Positions 43,944 to 55,805 of a stretch of 64,000 nucleotides of DNA are shown piece after piece; positions within the stretch are counted from its first letter, which is position 1, and the number at the start of each line of letters is the position of its first letter. The stretch spans positions 372,001-436,000 of the forward strand of contig NZ_JAJHPV010000009.1 in assembly GCF_020831365.1 (NCBI RefSeq). Reading direction: 5' to 3'. The position numbers were made by a program, and so were the translations under genes. The notes beneath the pieces were generated by a model. The model searched no databases, was not told where the DNA came from, and worked only from the letters and a program-made list of their open reading frames with translations. This DNA is from Massilia agrisoli. GTDB taxonomy: Bacteria > Pseudomonadota > Gammaproteobacteria > Burkholderiales > Burkholderiaceae_D.

Positions 43944-45509
43944 TCACTGCAGGCGGATGGCCGTGTCGAATATCCACGTGCGGCGAATTTCGATCACGTC
44001 ATACTGGCGCGCCAGGCTTGGCGGGAACTTGCCATAGGGCGCCTGGCTGGCCACGACTTTTCGTATTGCTTCGTCGATAGCGGCCACACCGCTTGACACC
44101 ACGAAGGTCACCTTCTCTACCGAGCCGTCGGCGCGGATTGCCACCGTCACGGTCGGTTGGGCGTGAGGCTTTTTCACCGCTTCGCGCACCATGTCGAAGG
44201 TCATGTTCATCTCGATCTTTTTGCTCATGGCTTCTGCGTAGAGGACGAGATCCGTATTAGCGTCGGCGCGCCCGAAGAGCCATCCGCGCCGAAGGCTGCT
44301 TACCGTAGGCGGCAGCGCACTTGAAGGACGATTCAACGCAGCGTCACGCTGGGCCGCTTCCTCTTTCATTTGATTGCCGATCGCGCGCAGCCGCTCTTCG
44401 CGTTGCGCCTCCTGCTCAGCCCGCTCGCGCTGGGCCAGCTGTTGTCTTGCTTGTTCTTGCCGTGCCGCCTCTTGCTTTAGTGCGTCTTGTCGCGCCGCCT
44501 CTTGCTTTATGGCCTCTTGGCGCGCGGCTTCCAGCTGAGCCTGCGCTTGCTTCGCGGCCTGGGCCTGGGCCTGTCGAGCCGCTTCAAGCTGCGCTTGACT
44601 TGCTTGTTCCTGTCGGGCGGCTTCCCTGCGCTCAGCTTCCAAGCGCGCGGTCTCGGCACGTTCTCGTTCCTGTCGCGCCGCCTCCAGCTGCGCCTTCTCG
44701 TCCTGTCTTGCCTGCTCTTGTTGCAACGCCTCTCGACGCAGGCTTTCTTGACGTGCCAGCTCCAGACGTTCGGCCTCCATTCGCGCAGCAGCAATCCTTG
44801 CCGCTTGCTCGGCGCGGACAGCTTCTTGTCGCAGTTGCTCTTGCCGCGCCGCTTCGCGCTGGGCCTCGGCCATCAGTTCGGCCTGTCGTAGTCTTTCGGT
44901 TCGCTGTTTTTCCTGCTCGAGCCTGGCTTGCTCAAGTTCGCGTTCCCGGGTTTCCTGTTCGAGCTGCTTCTGCGCGGCATCGTCCGCTGTGGAAGCGCGT
45001 ACCGGTGCTTCACTCACTGGTGCGGGAAGGTCTTGTGCGTCAGACTTCGCGCGTGGTCTCACCGGTGGCGCATCGGGCGCGATCGGCGGCTTCACGTCAG
45101 GCCGCTTCACTGCCGGCGTGGCGGGTAACTGCGTCGGTGTGGGCGGGGGAATGTAGACTGCGGCTGCCTCAGGACGCTTAACGACGGGAGATGGCGTGGT
45201 CAATGGTGGCAGGTTGTTGGCAACTGCGGGCTTGTCTGCTGCGACGGGCTCCGGGTTGGCAATTTTTGTGGGGGCGGCGATTGCCGGCGCCGGTGCCGCA
45301 GCAGGTGGCGTAAGCTGCGCCGGTGCAAGCATGATGCGCAGCTCATCGGCTCCCAGGCGCCTGTCTTTCCACGGAAAGTTCAGGCCGGGAAGTCCGAATG
45401 TCTGACCACTAAAGGTGATGCTCAACAGCAGAACGTGAAACAGCACCGAGAGCACCATTGCGGTACTCAAGCGAGCAGGCCCGCGCTGATTGAAGAGGGC
45501 TGTTGTCAA
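43944..45509 (-). CDS. TolA/TonB-like cell envelope protein with long coiled coil
   Basis: The 521-aa protein has an N-terminal membrane anchor (AMVLSVLFHVLLLSITFS), a Pro/Ala-rich segment and a charged Ala/Glu/Gln-rich coiled coil of about 200 residues (about 180-390). The C-terminal domain is of TonB type (VTVAIRADGSVEKVTFVVSSG, residues about 455-475). TonB- and TolA-like proteins span the periplasm and pass energy to outer-membrane partners. No exbB or exbD is next to it. A perfect 16-bp palindrome lies 53 bp before its start. Confidence 0.85.
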   Translation of the reverse strand: MTTALFNQRGPARLSTAMVLSVLFHVLLLSITFSGQTFGLPGLNFPWKDRRLGADELRIMLAPAQLTPPAAAPAPAIAAPTKIANPEPVAADKPAVANNLPPLTTPSPVVKRPEAAAVYIPPPTPTQLPATPAVKRPDVKPPIAPDAPPVRPRAKSDAQDLPAPVSEAPVRASTADDAAQKQLEQETRERELEQARLEQEKQRTERLRQAELMAEAQREAARQEQLRQEAVRAEQAARIAAARMEAERLELARQESLRREALQQEQARQDEKAQLEAARQERERAETARLEAERREAARQEQASQAQLEAARQAQAQAAKQAQAQLEAARQEAIKQEAARQDALKQEAARQEQARQQLAQRERAEQEAQREERLRAIGNQMKEEAAQRDAALNRPSSALPPTVSSLRRGWLFGRADANTDLVLYAEAMSKKIEMNMTFDMVREAVKKPHAQPTVTVAIRADGSVEKVTFVVSSGVAAIDEAIRKVVASQAPYGKFPPSLARQYDVIEIRRTWIFDTAIRLQ

Positions 45510-45561
45510 ATTCGATGCCTACGGTGATTTTGGCCTACAGGGTTGGAATGCTGGTTTGGCT

Positions 45562-45577
45562 GTCAGCAATTGCTGAC
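45562..45577. promoter_or_regulatory. Perfect 16-bp palindrome upstream of the TonB-like gene
   Basis: GTCAGCAATTGCTGAC is fully symmetric and sits 53 bp upstream of the leftward TonB-like start. It is a candidate operator for a dimeric regulator. The stretch 45510-45814 otherwise holds a repeat A half-copy and the gyrB terminator. Confidence 0.55.
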
Positions 45578-45668
45578 CTGCCATCATTTTCCTGTAAGTG
45601 TACTGCCCTCCGGGAAAAAGGAGGACCTATTTACGATGTTGGAATGGAAAGCGCAAACGGTCAGTCTA

Positions 45669-45693
45669 GGTTCCCGCGTCCGCGGGAACGACG
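45669..45693. repeat. Palindromic repeat family A, half copy
   Basis: GGTTCCCGCGTCCGCGGGAACGACG, one hairpin unit in inverted orientation, between gyrB and the TonB-like gene. Confidence 0.75.
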
Positions 45694-45738
45694 AATTGGT
45701 GGTGAAAGCATGTTTCACAATTGACGGCGGGTAGACGT

Positions 45739-45767
45739 AAAAAAGCCAGCCCTCAGGCTGGCTTTTG
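45739..45767 (-). terminator. gyrB terminator
   Basis: AAAAGCCAGCC and GGCTGGCTTTT form an 11-bp stem with a CTCA loop, followed on the minus strand by seven Ts. It lies 48 bp after the gyrB stop. Confidence 0.9.
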
Positions 45768-45814
45768 AGCAAGAAGGACTTGGCGAAACCGTATTTCAGC
45801 TCGCCAATGCAGTC

Positions 45815-48466
<2,652 letters not shown>

Positions 48467-48472
48467 TTACTC

Positions 48473-49579
48473 TTAAATCCGCATCGGCATGACAACGTAC
48501 TTGAAGTCCGCGTTGTCAGGGATCGAAATCAGGGCCGACGAATTGGAGTCGCCCAGCGCGATATTCACCTGGTCACACTTCAGGTTATTCAGCACGTCGA
48601 GCAGGTAGGTCACGTTGAAGCCGATGTCCACGCTGTCGCCGCCGTAGTCGATCTCGAGTTCTTCAACCGCTTCTTCCTGGTCGGCGTTGGTCGAGCTGAT
48701 CTTCATGCTGCCAGGGGTAATGATGCAACGCACGCCCTTGAACTTGTCGCTGGTCATGATCGCGGCGCGCTGCAGCGAACGCAGCAGTTCATCGCGGCCG
48801 ATCGTGAAGTCGTTGGTGTAGCCCTTCGGGATCACGCGGGTGTAATCAGGGAACTTGCCTTCGACCAGCTTCGATACCAGTTCGATGTCGGCAAAGGTCA
48901 GCTTGACCTGCGATGCGGCGATGTCGAGCTGGACCGGTTCGTCGTTCTCTTCCAGCAGGCGCTGCAGTTCAATGATCGTCTTGCGCGGGATGATGACTTC
49001 CTGGCGCGTGAATTCCTGCTCCGTCTCAACCTGGCAGAACGCGAGGCGGTGGCCGTCGGTGGCCACGGCGATCACGTTGCGGCCGTCGAGCACCAGCAGC
49101 AGGCCGTTCAGGTAGTAGCGGATGTCCTGCTGCGCCATCGAGAAGTGCACCATGTTAAACAGGTGCTTCAGCGTTTTTTGCGGCAGGGTCACCGAGGCGT
49201 TATGCGTTTCGGCAACCGCGACGGTCGGGAACTCTTCGGCTGCCAGGGTTTGCAGCGCGAAGCGCGACTTGCCGCTCTGGACGGTCAGGCGCTTGTTCAG
49301 CAGCGTCATCGTCACGTCGCCGGACTCAGGCAGGGCGCGCAGGATGTCGAGCAGCTTGCGCGCGGCCACCGTGGTGCCTTCAACTTCCGGGCCGGCGCCG
49401 ATGTTCGCGTGCGTGGTGATCTGCACTTCGGTGTCGGTCGACAGGAACGATACGTTTTCGCCGTCCTTGCGGATGAGGATATTGGCCAGAATCGGCATAG
49501 TGTGCCGACGCTCGACAATACCGCTCACAATCTGCAGTGGCCGGAGAAGGGTATCTCGGGTTGTTTTGACCAATTGCAT
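48473..49579 (-). CDS. dnaN: DNA polymerase III sliding clamp
   Basis: The 368-aa protein is the beta clamp, a ring of two subunits that holds DNA polymerase III on DNA. The three similar domains and the start MQLVKTTRDTLLRPLQIVSG, followed by ERRHTMPILANILI, are characteristic. The C-terminus FKYVVMPMRI is the usual end. It lies 185 bp behind dnaA, with a repeat B cluster in between. Confidence 0.98.
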   Translation of the reverse strand: MQLVKTTRDTLLRPLQIVSGIVERRHTMPILANILIRKDGENVSFLSTDTEVQITTHANIGAGPEVEGTTVAARKLLDILRALPESGDVTMTLLNKRLTVQSGKSRFALQTLAAEEFPTVAVAETHNASVTLPQKTLKHLFNMVHFSMAQQDIRYYLNGLLLVLDGRNVIAVATDGHRLAFCQVETEQEFTRQEVIIPRKTIIELQRLLEENDEPVQLDIAASQVKLTFADIELVSKLVEGKFPDYTRVIPKGYTNDFTIGRDELLRSLQRAAIMTSDKFKGVRCIITPGSMKISSTNADQEEAVEELEIDYGGDSVDIGFNVTYLLDVLNNLKCDQVNIALGDSNSSALISIPDNADFKYVVMPMRI

Positions 49580-49639
49580 AGTAATCCTCGGTAAGGTTGT
49601 TAGTTAGTGCTTGCTCTTGTGTGGTGCAGCTCGGCTGGT

Positions 49640-49710
49640 GCGCTTCACTTACCCGCCCTACAAGAGTCACCGACTCAATGTAGGGCGGAAGAGCGCAGCG
49701 TCATCCGCCG
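49640..49710. repeat. Palindromic repeat family B, inverted pair between dnaA and dnaN
   Basis: GCGCTTCACTTACCCGCCCTAC (49641 on) and GTAGGGCGGAAGAGCGCAGC (49680 on) are inverted relative to each other and followed by ATCCGCCG. The pair may form a hairpin in the dnaA-dnaN transcript. Confidence 0.75.
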
Positions 49711-49764
49711 AATTCAAAACGTTCCAAAACGTTCATTTTGCCAGAAATTGCCGTGGCTAAATAA

Positions 49765-51168
49765 TTACCCTTTCAGGGTCTGCTCCAGCACGTGCAGTTC
49801 ATGGTTGCATTCCGGATTCTTGGTACGGTCCTGCGCGATTTTCCGCACGGCATGCAGCACCGTCGTGTGATCGCGTCCGCCGAACAATTCACCGATTTCC
49901 GGCAAGCTCTTCTGCGTCAATTCCTTGGCCAGGTACATCGCAATCTGGCGCGGCCGGGCGATGTTCGCTGGCCGGCGCTTCGAGTACATGTCCGCAACCT
50001 TGATGTTGAAGAAGTCCGCCACCGTCTTCTGGATGTTCTCAACAGAAATCTGGCGGTTCTGCACCGACAGCAGGTCCTTCAGCGCTTCTTTCACGATATC
50101 GATCGTGATGTCCTTGCCGTGGAAACGCGAGTACGCCAGGATCTTGCGCAGCGCGCCTTCCAGCTCGCGCACGTTCGAGCGCAGGTGCTTAGCGACAAAG
50201 AACGCCACGTCATCCGAGAAGCTCACGCCTTCCGACTGCGCCTTTTTCAGCAGAATCGCCACGCGCATTTCCAGTTCCGGCGGCTCGATCGCCACCGTCA
50301 GGCCGGAGTCGAAGCGCGAAATCAGGCGGTCGTCCATGCCCGTAATCTCTTTCGGGTAAGTGTCGCTGGTAATGATGATCTGCTTCTTGGCAGCGATCAG
50401 CGCTTCAAACGCGTAGAAGAATTCTTCCTGCGTGCGGCTCTTGCCGCCGAAGAATTGAATATCGTCGATCAGCAGCATGTCCAGCGAATGGTAGTAATGC
50501 TTAAAGTCGTCGAAACCTTTTCGCTGGTACGCGGTCACAACGTCGCGCACGTACTGCTCGGCGTGGATGTAGCGGATACGCGCGCCTGGCTGGTCGGCCA
50601 TCACCTGGTTGCCGATCGCGTGGATCAGGTGGGTCTTGCCGAGGCCGACGCCGCCGTAGAAAAACAGCGGGTTGTACGACACGCCCGGGTTGTTGGCCAC
50701 CTGGATCGCGGCGGCGCGCGCCAGCTGGTTGGCCTTACCGGTAACGAAGCTGTCGAAGGTCAGTTCGGTGTTGACGCGGCTTTGCTCGCGCATCGGCTGC
50801 TTGCCGACGTTGAATTCCGGCGCGCCGGCCGGGCCGTCGTTGTTGCGGTGGTCCTGGCTGATGCCAAGGCCGTTGGCCGGGCCGTCAGGTACCGGGGTGT
50901 GCACGGTGGCCTTTTTCGGCATGGCGTTGCGCGGGTCGAGCACGAACTGCACTTCGGTCGGCGCTTCGAAATATTGGCAGGCCAGCGCCGTGATGCGGGT
51001 GGCGAACTGCGTTTTTACCCAGTCGAGCTTGAAACGGTTGGGCGCAGCAATGCGCAGCTTGCCATCCTCGTAATCGAGCGGGGCTAGCGGTTTAATCCAC
51101 GCGCTGTATTGCTGCGGAGTCAGCTCCAGTTCCAACTGCGCGGAACAGGTCTGCCAGAAATTTTCCAT
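49765..51168 (-). CDS. dnaA: Chromosomal replication initiator protein
   Basis: The 467-aa protein has the N-terminal DnaB/DiaA-interaction domain, a linker (about 90-130), and AAA+ domain III with [10 protein letters not shown] (Walker A, about 166) and [12 protein letters not shown] (Walker B). DNA-binding domain IV has [15 protein letters not shown] near the C-terminus. It melts oriC by binding TTATCCACA boxes with ATP. Transcription runs away from the rpmH gene, as at most bacterial origins. Neighbours are dnaN and gyrB behind and the rpmH operon in front. Confidence 0.98.
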   Translation of the reverse strand: MENFWQTCSAQLELELTPQQYSAWIKPLAPLDYEDGKLRIAAPNRFKLDWVKTQFATRITALACQYFEAPTEVQFVLDPRNAMPKKATVHTPVPDGPANGLGISQDHRNNDGPAGAPEFNVGKQPMREQSRVNTELTFDSFVTGKANQLARAAAIQVANNPGVSYNPLFFYGGVGLGKTHLIHAIGNQVMADQPGARIRYIHAEQYVRDVVTAYQRKGFDDFKHYYHSLDMLLIDDIQFFGGKSRTQEEFFYAFEALIAAKKQIIITSDTYPKEITGMDDRLISRFDSGLTVAIEPPELEMRVAILLKKAQSEGVSFSDDVAFFVAKHLRSNVRELEGALRKILAYSRFHGKDITIDIVKEALKDLLSVQNRQISVENIQKTVADFFNIKVADMYSKRRPANIARPRQIAMYLAKELTQKSLPEIGELFGGRDHTTVLHAVRKIAQDRTKNPECNHELHVLEQTLKG

Positions 51169-51612
51169 GAATCGTCTTTGAAATAAGGTGTGTGGGAGGC
51201 GGTTCGATGATGCTGCCCTGCGCCAGGTTTGCGCGCGAGCTTCGCCACACGTAACACGCTATTTTACCTGTGAACGCCAAAGTTATCCACAGGCACGGGA
51301 CAGTTTTTCGCTGATTCGTCGTTGCAGCCGAGGCTTTCGCGGGAGCGACGCGGAGGCGGTAAAATCCGCCGAAAACCACACCCATCCTTGACATTGGACC
51401 CCGAAATGCTGTCTAATTCAGGGTTCCCCGCCCGTACTCCGTGCAAATTGGTAAGTCCTTACCTTCCGATCACGCTGGCTACACGGGTAGAAAAGAGTAT
51501 TTTTGCTGTGGCGTGTCGCTGGCTTAAACATCTGCGAAATGTCCTTAGCGCCGAAAACTGACGGGACGTCAGACCCGATTTTGCACTTACTTTTGCTTTA
51601 AGCGAGACCACC
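51169..51612. other. dnaA-rpmH intergenic region, candidate oriC
   Basis: This 444-bp gap between divergent dnaA and rpmH holds a perfect DnaA box, TTATCCACA at 51283-51291, and AT-rich patches near 51455-51520. I see only one perfect box, fewer than at most known origins. The origin may extend elsewhere, or weaker boxes may be used. The gene order itself is that of a typical origin. Confidence 0.55.
51283..51291 (+). promoter_or_regulatory. DnaA box
   Basis: TTATCCACA, an exact match to the consensus, 115 bp upstream of the dnaA start. It may serve origin function or dnaA autoregulation. Confidence 0.75.
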
Positions 51613-51747
51613 ATGAAACGTACTTACCAACCTTCCGTCGTCCGTCGCAAGCGCACGCACGGCTTCCGCGCACGTATGGCTACCCGTGGCGGCCGCCAGG
51701 TTCTGAACGCACGCCGCGCCAAGGGCCGCAAGCGCCTGGCAGTATAA
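51613..51747 (+). CDS. rpmH: 50S ribosomal protein L34
   Basis: The 44-aa basic protein reads [20 protein letters not shown] and ends in GRKRLAV, the invariant L34 pattern. The gene is too short for most automatic scans but is clear by sequence and place. It leads the rnpA-yidD-yidC-mnmE group; rnpA begins 33 bp later. Confidence 0.97.
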   Translation: MKRTYQPSVVRRKRTHGFRARMATRGGRQVLNARRAKGRKRLAV

Positions 51748-51780
51748 AGCTGCCCGCTGCAGCTTAGGACGCACCTGACC

Positions 51781-52176
51781 ATGTCAAGCGAAGGTTCACA
51801 CGACTTCGCGCGCGTTCGGCGTATCGTTAAAACGGATGAGTTTTCATCCGTTTTTCGTTTGCGCCCTGCGCAAAAGACAGCGCATTTCGTGCTTTATACC
51901 CGCGCGAACGAACTGCCGCATGCGCGGCTGGGCGTCGTGGTGGCCAAGCGCTTTGCGCCGCGCGCCGTGACCCGCAACACGATCAAGCGCGTTACCCGCG
52001 AACTGTTCCGTGTCGCGAAGCTGCCTGCCGTCGACTGCGTGGTGCGCCTGTCGCGCCCGGTCAACGCCAAAACCGGCCCGGCCACCACCGCCGCGCTGAA
52101 GGCGGAACTGCGCACGGAAATCGCGCGCCTGTTCTCGTCGCAAGCGCCGCGCCTGGCAAAAACGGCCACATCATGA
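51781..52176 (+). CDS. rnpA: Ribonuclease P protein component
   Basis: The 131-aa basic protein assists the RNase P RNA in maturing tRNA 5' ends. GVVVAKRFAPRAVTRNTIKRVTRELFR is the conserved RNR-type core (about residues 43-69; here RNTIKR). Its stop overlaps the yidD start by 4 bp. This order (rpmH-rnpA-yidD-yidC) is nearly universal in proteobacteria. Confidence 0.96.
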   Translation: MSSEGSHDFARVRRIVKTDEFSSVFRLRPAQKTAHFVLYTRANELPHARLGVVVAKRFAPRAVTRNTIKRVTRELFRVAKLPAVDCVVRLSRPVNAKTGPATTAALKAELRTEIARLFSSQAPRLAKTATS

Positions 52177-52433
52177 ACAAGCTGCTCGTCTGGTTGCTGC
52201 GCGCCTATCAATTGGCGGTCTCGCCGATGCTGGGGCAGAATTGCCGCTTCTACCCGACCTGCTCGAATTACGCGATCGAAGCCGTCCGCACCCATGGCTC
52301 TGCCCGCGGAAGCTGGCTGGCCCTGCGCCGCATTTGCAAATGCCATCCGTTCAATGACGGCGGCGTCGATCTCGTGCCGCCTGCGCACAGCAAGCATCCA
52401 CCAACAGCCCATTGCGGCTGCAACCACTCCTGA
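52173..52433 (+). CDS. yidD: Membrane protein insertion efficiency factor
   Basis: The 86-aa protein has the YidD pattern: WLLRAYQLAVSPMLGQNCRF, then YPTCSNYAIEAVRTHG and RICKCHPFNDGGVDLVP. The cysteines are conserved in the family. It is peripheral at the inner membrane and helps YidC insert proteins. It overlaps rnpA by 4 bp and ends 11 bp before yidC. Confidence 0.96.
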   Translation: MNKLLVWLLRAYQLAVSPMLGQNCRFYPTCSNYAIEAVRTHGSARGSWLALRRICKCHPFNDGGVDLVPPAHSKHPPTAHCGCNHS

Positions 52434-52444
52434 CCGAAATTCCA

Positions 52445-54109
52445 ATGGAACTCAATAAACGTACTATCCTGTGGATCGTGTTTTCCGTCTCGCTGGTCGT
52501 TCTGTGGAACGACTGGATGGTCGCCAACGGCAAACAGTCCATGTTCTCGCTGACGCCTCCGCCGCCGGCCGTGACCGCTCCTGTTGCAAAAGCACCCGCC
52601 TCGGCAGTGCCAACCGCCCCCGCCGTTGCTGGCGCCGCGGCCCTGCCTGGCGAGGCGCCGGCAGTGCAGGCGTTAAAGCCGGAGATCATCACGATCACGA
52701 CCGACGTCATCAAGGCCGACATCGACACCGCTGGCGGCGTCATCAAGCGCCTCGAACTGCTGAAGTTCCACGACAAGCTCGACAAGACCAAGAACCAGGT
52801 GCTGTTCGACGTCAAGCCGACCGGCATCTACGTTGCCCAGACCGGACTGATCAGCAACACCGGCACCGCGCTGCCAAACCACAACACCGGTTTCGTTGCC
52901 AAGCCAGGTCCGCGTTCGACCAATGGCAACAGCGAAGTCCAGCTGGTGCTGGAAGCGGAGCAGGGTGGCGTCAAGCTGACCAAGACCTACACCTTCAAGA
53001 AGGGTGACTACCTGATCGGCCTGCGCCACGACGTGACCAACCTCGGCGCCGCCGCGGTTGCGCCGTCGCTGTACATGCAGCTGCTGCACCATGGTAACGA
53101 GCCGGAAGGCGAAAGCTGGTTCAACGCCAGCTACACCGGCCCGACCCTGTACACCGATGCCGACAAGTACCAGAAGCTGGACTTCGAGACCATCGAAAAG
53201 CATGGCAAGGCAGAGCACTCGACCAAGTCGAACGACGGCTGGATCGCCATTTCGCAGCACTACTTCGTCTCGGCATTCATCCCGCAAGACAAGGCGCCGC
53301 GCGACATCTACACCAAGAAGGTCGACACCAACCTGTACGCCATTGGCAACCTGATCCCGCTGGGCCCGATCGCTCCGGGCGCAACCCTGAGCAACGAAGC
53401 GCGCCTGTACTCCGGCCCGCAGGATGAGAACAAGCTGGAAACCATCGCTCCTGGCCTGGAACTGGTCAAGGACTACGGCATGCTGACCATCATCGCCAAG
53501 CCGATCTTCTGGGTCATGGACCAGATCAACAAGGTGCTGGGCAACTGGGGCTGGACGATCATCGCGCTGACCGTGCTGATCAAGCTGCTGTTCTTCCCGC
53601 TGTCGGCGGCAAGCTACAAGAGCATGGCCAAGATGAAGCTGGTCACGCCGAAGATGCAGGCGATCCGCGAGAAGTACAAAGGCGATCCGGCCAAGATGAA
53701 CCAGGCCACGATGGAACTGTACAAGACCGAAAAGATCAATCCGCTGGGCGGCTGCCTGCCGATCCTGGTGCAGATGCCGGTGTTCATCGCCCTGTACTGG
53801 GTGCTGAACTCGTCGGCCGAGATGCGCGGCGCGCCATGGGTGGGCTGGATCCAGGACCTGACGGCGCCTGACCCGTACTACATCCTGCCGGTGCTGTACG
53901 CGATTTCGATGTTTATCACCACCAAGCTGAACCCGCAGCCGGCCGATCCGGCGCAGGCCAAGATGATGCTGTGGATGCCGCTGATCTTCTCGGTGATGTT
54001 CTTCTTCTTCCCAGCCGGCCTGGTGCTGTACTGGGTAGTGAACAACATCCTGTCGATCGCGCAGCAGTGGGTGATCACCAAGAACTTTGAATCGGGCAAA
54101 ACCAAGTAA
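52445..54109 (+). CDS. yidC: Membrane protein insertase YidC
   Basis: The 554-aa protein has an N-terminal membrane helix (ILWIVFSVSLVVLWNDWMV), a large periplasmic domain (about 55-345) and the insertase core with five helices. WGWTIIALTVLIKLLFFPLS and MVFIAL-type segments (here MPVFIALYWVLN) mark the core. It inserts inner-membrane proteins, alone or with SecYEG. The ATG MELNKRTI was chosen. A terminator follows the stop. Confidence 0.97.
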   Translation: MELNKRTILWIVFSVSLVVLWNDWMVANGKQSMFSLTPPPPAVTAPVAKAPASAVPTAPAVAGAAALPGEAPAVQALKPEIITITTDVIKADIDTAGGVIKRLELLKFHDKLDKTKNQVLFDVKPTGIYVAQTGLISNTGTALPNHNTGFVAKPGPRSTNGNSEVQLVLEAEQGGVKLTKTYTFKKGDYLIGLRHDVTNLGAAAVAPSLYMQLLHHGNEPEGESWFNASYTGPTLYTDADKYQKLDFETIEKHGKAEHSTKSNDGWIAISQHYFVSAFIPQDKAPRDIYTKKVDTNLYAIGNLIPLGPIAPGATLSNEARLYSGPQDENKLETIAPGLELVKDYGMLTIIAKPIFWVMDQINKVLGNWGWTIIALTVLIKLLFFPLSAASYKSMAKMKLVTPKMQAIREKYKGDPAKMNQATMELYKTEKINPLGGCLPILVQMPVFIALYWVLNSSAEMRGAPWVGWIQDLTAPDPYYILPVLYAISMFITTKLNPQPADPAQAKMMLWMPLIFSVMFFFFPAGLVLYWVVNNILSIAQQWVITKNFESGKTK

Positions 54110-54126
54110 GACGGCTGCCTGAGATG

Positions 54127-54159
54127 AAAATGCCCGTGCGTTGCGCGGGCATTTTTTTT
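54127..54159 (+). terminator. yidC operon terminator
   Basis: AAAATGCCCG and CGGGCATTTT form a 10-bp stem with a T tract of eight bases. It lies 17 bp after the yidC stop and separates it from mnmE. Confidence 0.9.
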
Positions 54160-54171
54160 ATAGGGCGCATC

Positions 54172-54205
54172 CGTCGTCCCCGTGAAAACGGGGACCCATG
54201 CTGAG
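54172..54205. repeat. Palindromic repeat family A copy
   Basis: CGTCGTCCCCGTGAAAACGG...CCCATGCTGAG, a slightly diverged unit between yidC and mnmE. Confidence 0.8.
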
Positions 54206-54243
54206 CTTGCTACACCCAGCCCCCAATAAATTACAATCCCAAC

Positions 54244-55623
54244 ATGAACCTCGACACATCCCCCATCGCCGCCATCGCGACGGCCCCTGGCCGCGGCGGC
54301 ATCGGCGTTGTCCGCGCCTCGGGCAAATCGCTCGCCTCCCTGATCGCGACCTTGTTCCCCGGCGCCACGCTTGCCCCGCGCCACGCCAGCTACCTGCCGT
54401 TCAAGCAAGCCGACGGCAGCATCATCGACCAGGGCATCGCGATCTTCTTCAAGGGCCCGCACTCGTACACCGGCGAAGATGTGCTCGAGCTGCAAGGCCA
54501 CGGCGGCCCCGTCGTCCTCCAGATGCTGCTCGGCCGCGTGCTCGAAGCCGGGCAGGAAGACGGCCTGCGCCTTGCCGAGCCTGGCGAGTTCACCCGCCGC
54601 GCCTACCTCAACGACAAGCTCGACCTCGCCCAGGCCGAGGCTGTTGCCGACCTGATCGACGCCTCTACCGAAGCGGCAGCCAAGTCCGCTTCGCAATCGC
54701 TGTCCGGCGCGTTCTCGAAAGCCATCAACACCCTGGTCGAGCAAACCATCGGCCTGCGCATGCTGGTCGAAGCCACGCTCGACTTCCCGGAAGAAGAAAT
54801 CGACTTCCTTGAAAAATCCGACGCGCGCGGCCAGCTGGCCGTCATCATCGACTCGCTCGACCATGTCTTCCGCCAGGCGGCCCAGGGCGCGCTGCTGCGC
54901 GAAGGCCTGAACGTCGTGCTGGTCGGCCAGCCGAACGTCGGCAAATCATCGCTGCTGAACGCCCTGGCTGGTTCCGACGTGGCCATCGTCACCCCGATCG
55001 CCGGAACCACACGCGACAAGGTCAGCGAAACAATCCAGATCGAAGGCATTCCGCTCAATATCATCGACACCGCAGGCATCCGCACCGTGGACGAAGCGGT
55101 CGACGTGGTCGAGCGCATCGGCATCGAGCGCACCTGGGGCGAGGTGGCCAAGGCCGACGTGATCCTGCACCTGCTCGACGCCAACCTGGGGCCGAGCGCT
55201 TCGGACGAACACATCTGCGCCGCCTTCCCGCAAGGCGTGCCGGTGCTGCGGATCTGGAACAAGATTGACCTGTCCGGGCACAAGCCGGGCCTCGATGTGG
55301 CCGCCGACGCCACCCACCTGTACCTGTCGGCAAATGAACACCAGGGCATCGACCTGCTGCGCGCCGAACTGCTGCGCATCGCCGGCTGGCAGCAGACGGG
55401 CGAATCGCTGTACCTCGCGCGCGAGCGCCACCTGATCGCCCTGCGCAACGCCCGCGCCCACCTCGACCATGCTGCAGCGCACGCGGCGCAGAGCGACCAG
55501 TCGCTCGACCTGTTTGCGGAAGAATTGCGGCTGGCACAGGCACAGTTGTCCACCATCACCGGCGAATTCTCGCCCGACGACCTTCTCGGCGTCATCTTCA
55601 GCCGGTTCTGTATCGGTAAGTAG
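54244..55623 (+). CDS. mnmE: tRNA modification GTPase MnmE
   Basis: The 459-aa protein has an N-terminal folate-binding domain, a helical domain and a GTPase inserted in the middle. [16 protein letters not shown] (about residues 226-241) is the P-loop, DTAGIRT the switch region, and NKIDLS the base-recognition motif. It ends CIGK, the required C-x-G-K tail. With MnmG it forms 5-carboxymethylaminomethyl-uridine at the tRNA wobble position. It is the last gene of the origin-linked set. Confidence 0.97.
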   Translation: MNLDTSPIAAIATAPGRGGIGVVRASGKSLASLIATLFPGATLAPRHASYLPFKQADGSIIDQGIAIFFKGPHSYTGEDVLELQGHGGPVVLQMLLGRVLEAGQEDGLRLAEPGEFTRRAYLNDKLDLAQAEAVADLIDASTEAAAKSASQSLSGAFSKAINTLVEQTIGLRMLVEATLDFPEEEIDFLEKSDARGQLAVIIDSLDHVFRQAAQGALLREGLNVVLVGQPNVGKSSLLNALAGSDVAIVTPIAGTTRDKVSETIQIEGIPLNIIDTAGIRTVDEAVDVVERIGIERTWGEVAKADVILHLLDANLGPSASDEHICAAFPQGVPVLRIWNKIDLSGHKPGLDVAADATHLYLSANEHQGIDLLRAELLRIAGWQQTGESLYLARERHLIALRNARAHLDHAAAHAAQSDQSLDLFAEELRLAQAQLSTITGEFSPDDLLGVIFSRFCIGK

Positions 55624-55693
55624 GCTTCGCCTTATCCGCCCTGCGCACACAGTGATCGGTAGGGCGGATAAGCGCAACGCGCGCATCCGCCGC
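55624..55693. repeat. Palindromic repeat family B, inverted pair
   Basis: GCTTCGCCTTATCCGCCCTGC (55624 on) is the mirror of GTAGGGCGGATAAGCGCAACG (from 55659), followed by GCATCCGCCG. It lies right after the mnmE stop and may serve as its 3' hairpin. Confidence 0.8.
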
Positions 55694-55805
55694 GTACCGC
55701 TGAATTATTTTTGCTTTTTTTCGCAACCCCTGTCGATTTCCGCGAATCTGATACGTCGTAGTGTTAGCAGCACCCAAAACACTCAACCTTTCAGGGAGAA
55801 AAGCA

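Noticed and set aside
44321-45181. 286-codon plus-strand frame opposite the TonB-like gene
   Set aside because: It is the complement of the repetitive Ala/Glu/Gln coiled coil, hence its Leu/Pro/Arg-rich pattern; not a gene.
49792-51087. 431-codon plus-strand frame inside dnaA
   Set aside because: Antisense shadow of dnaA; arises from codon bias, and the composition is Arg/His/Val-rich without any fold.
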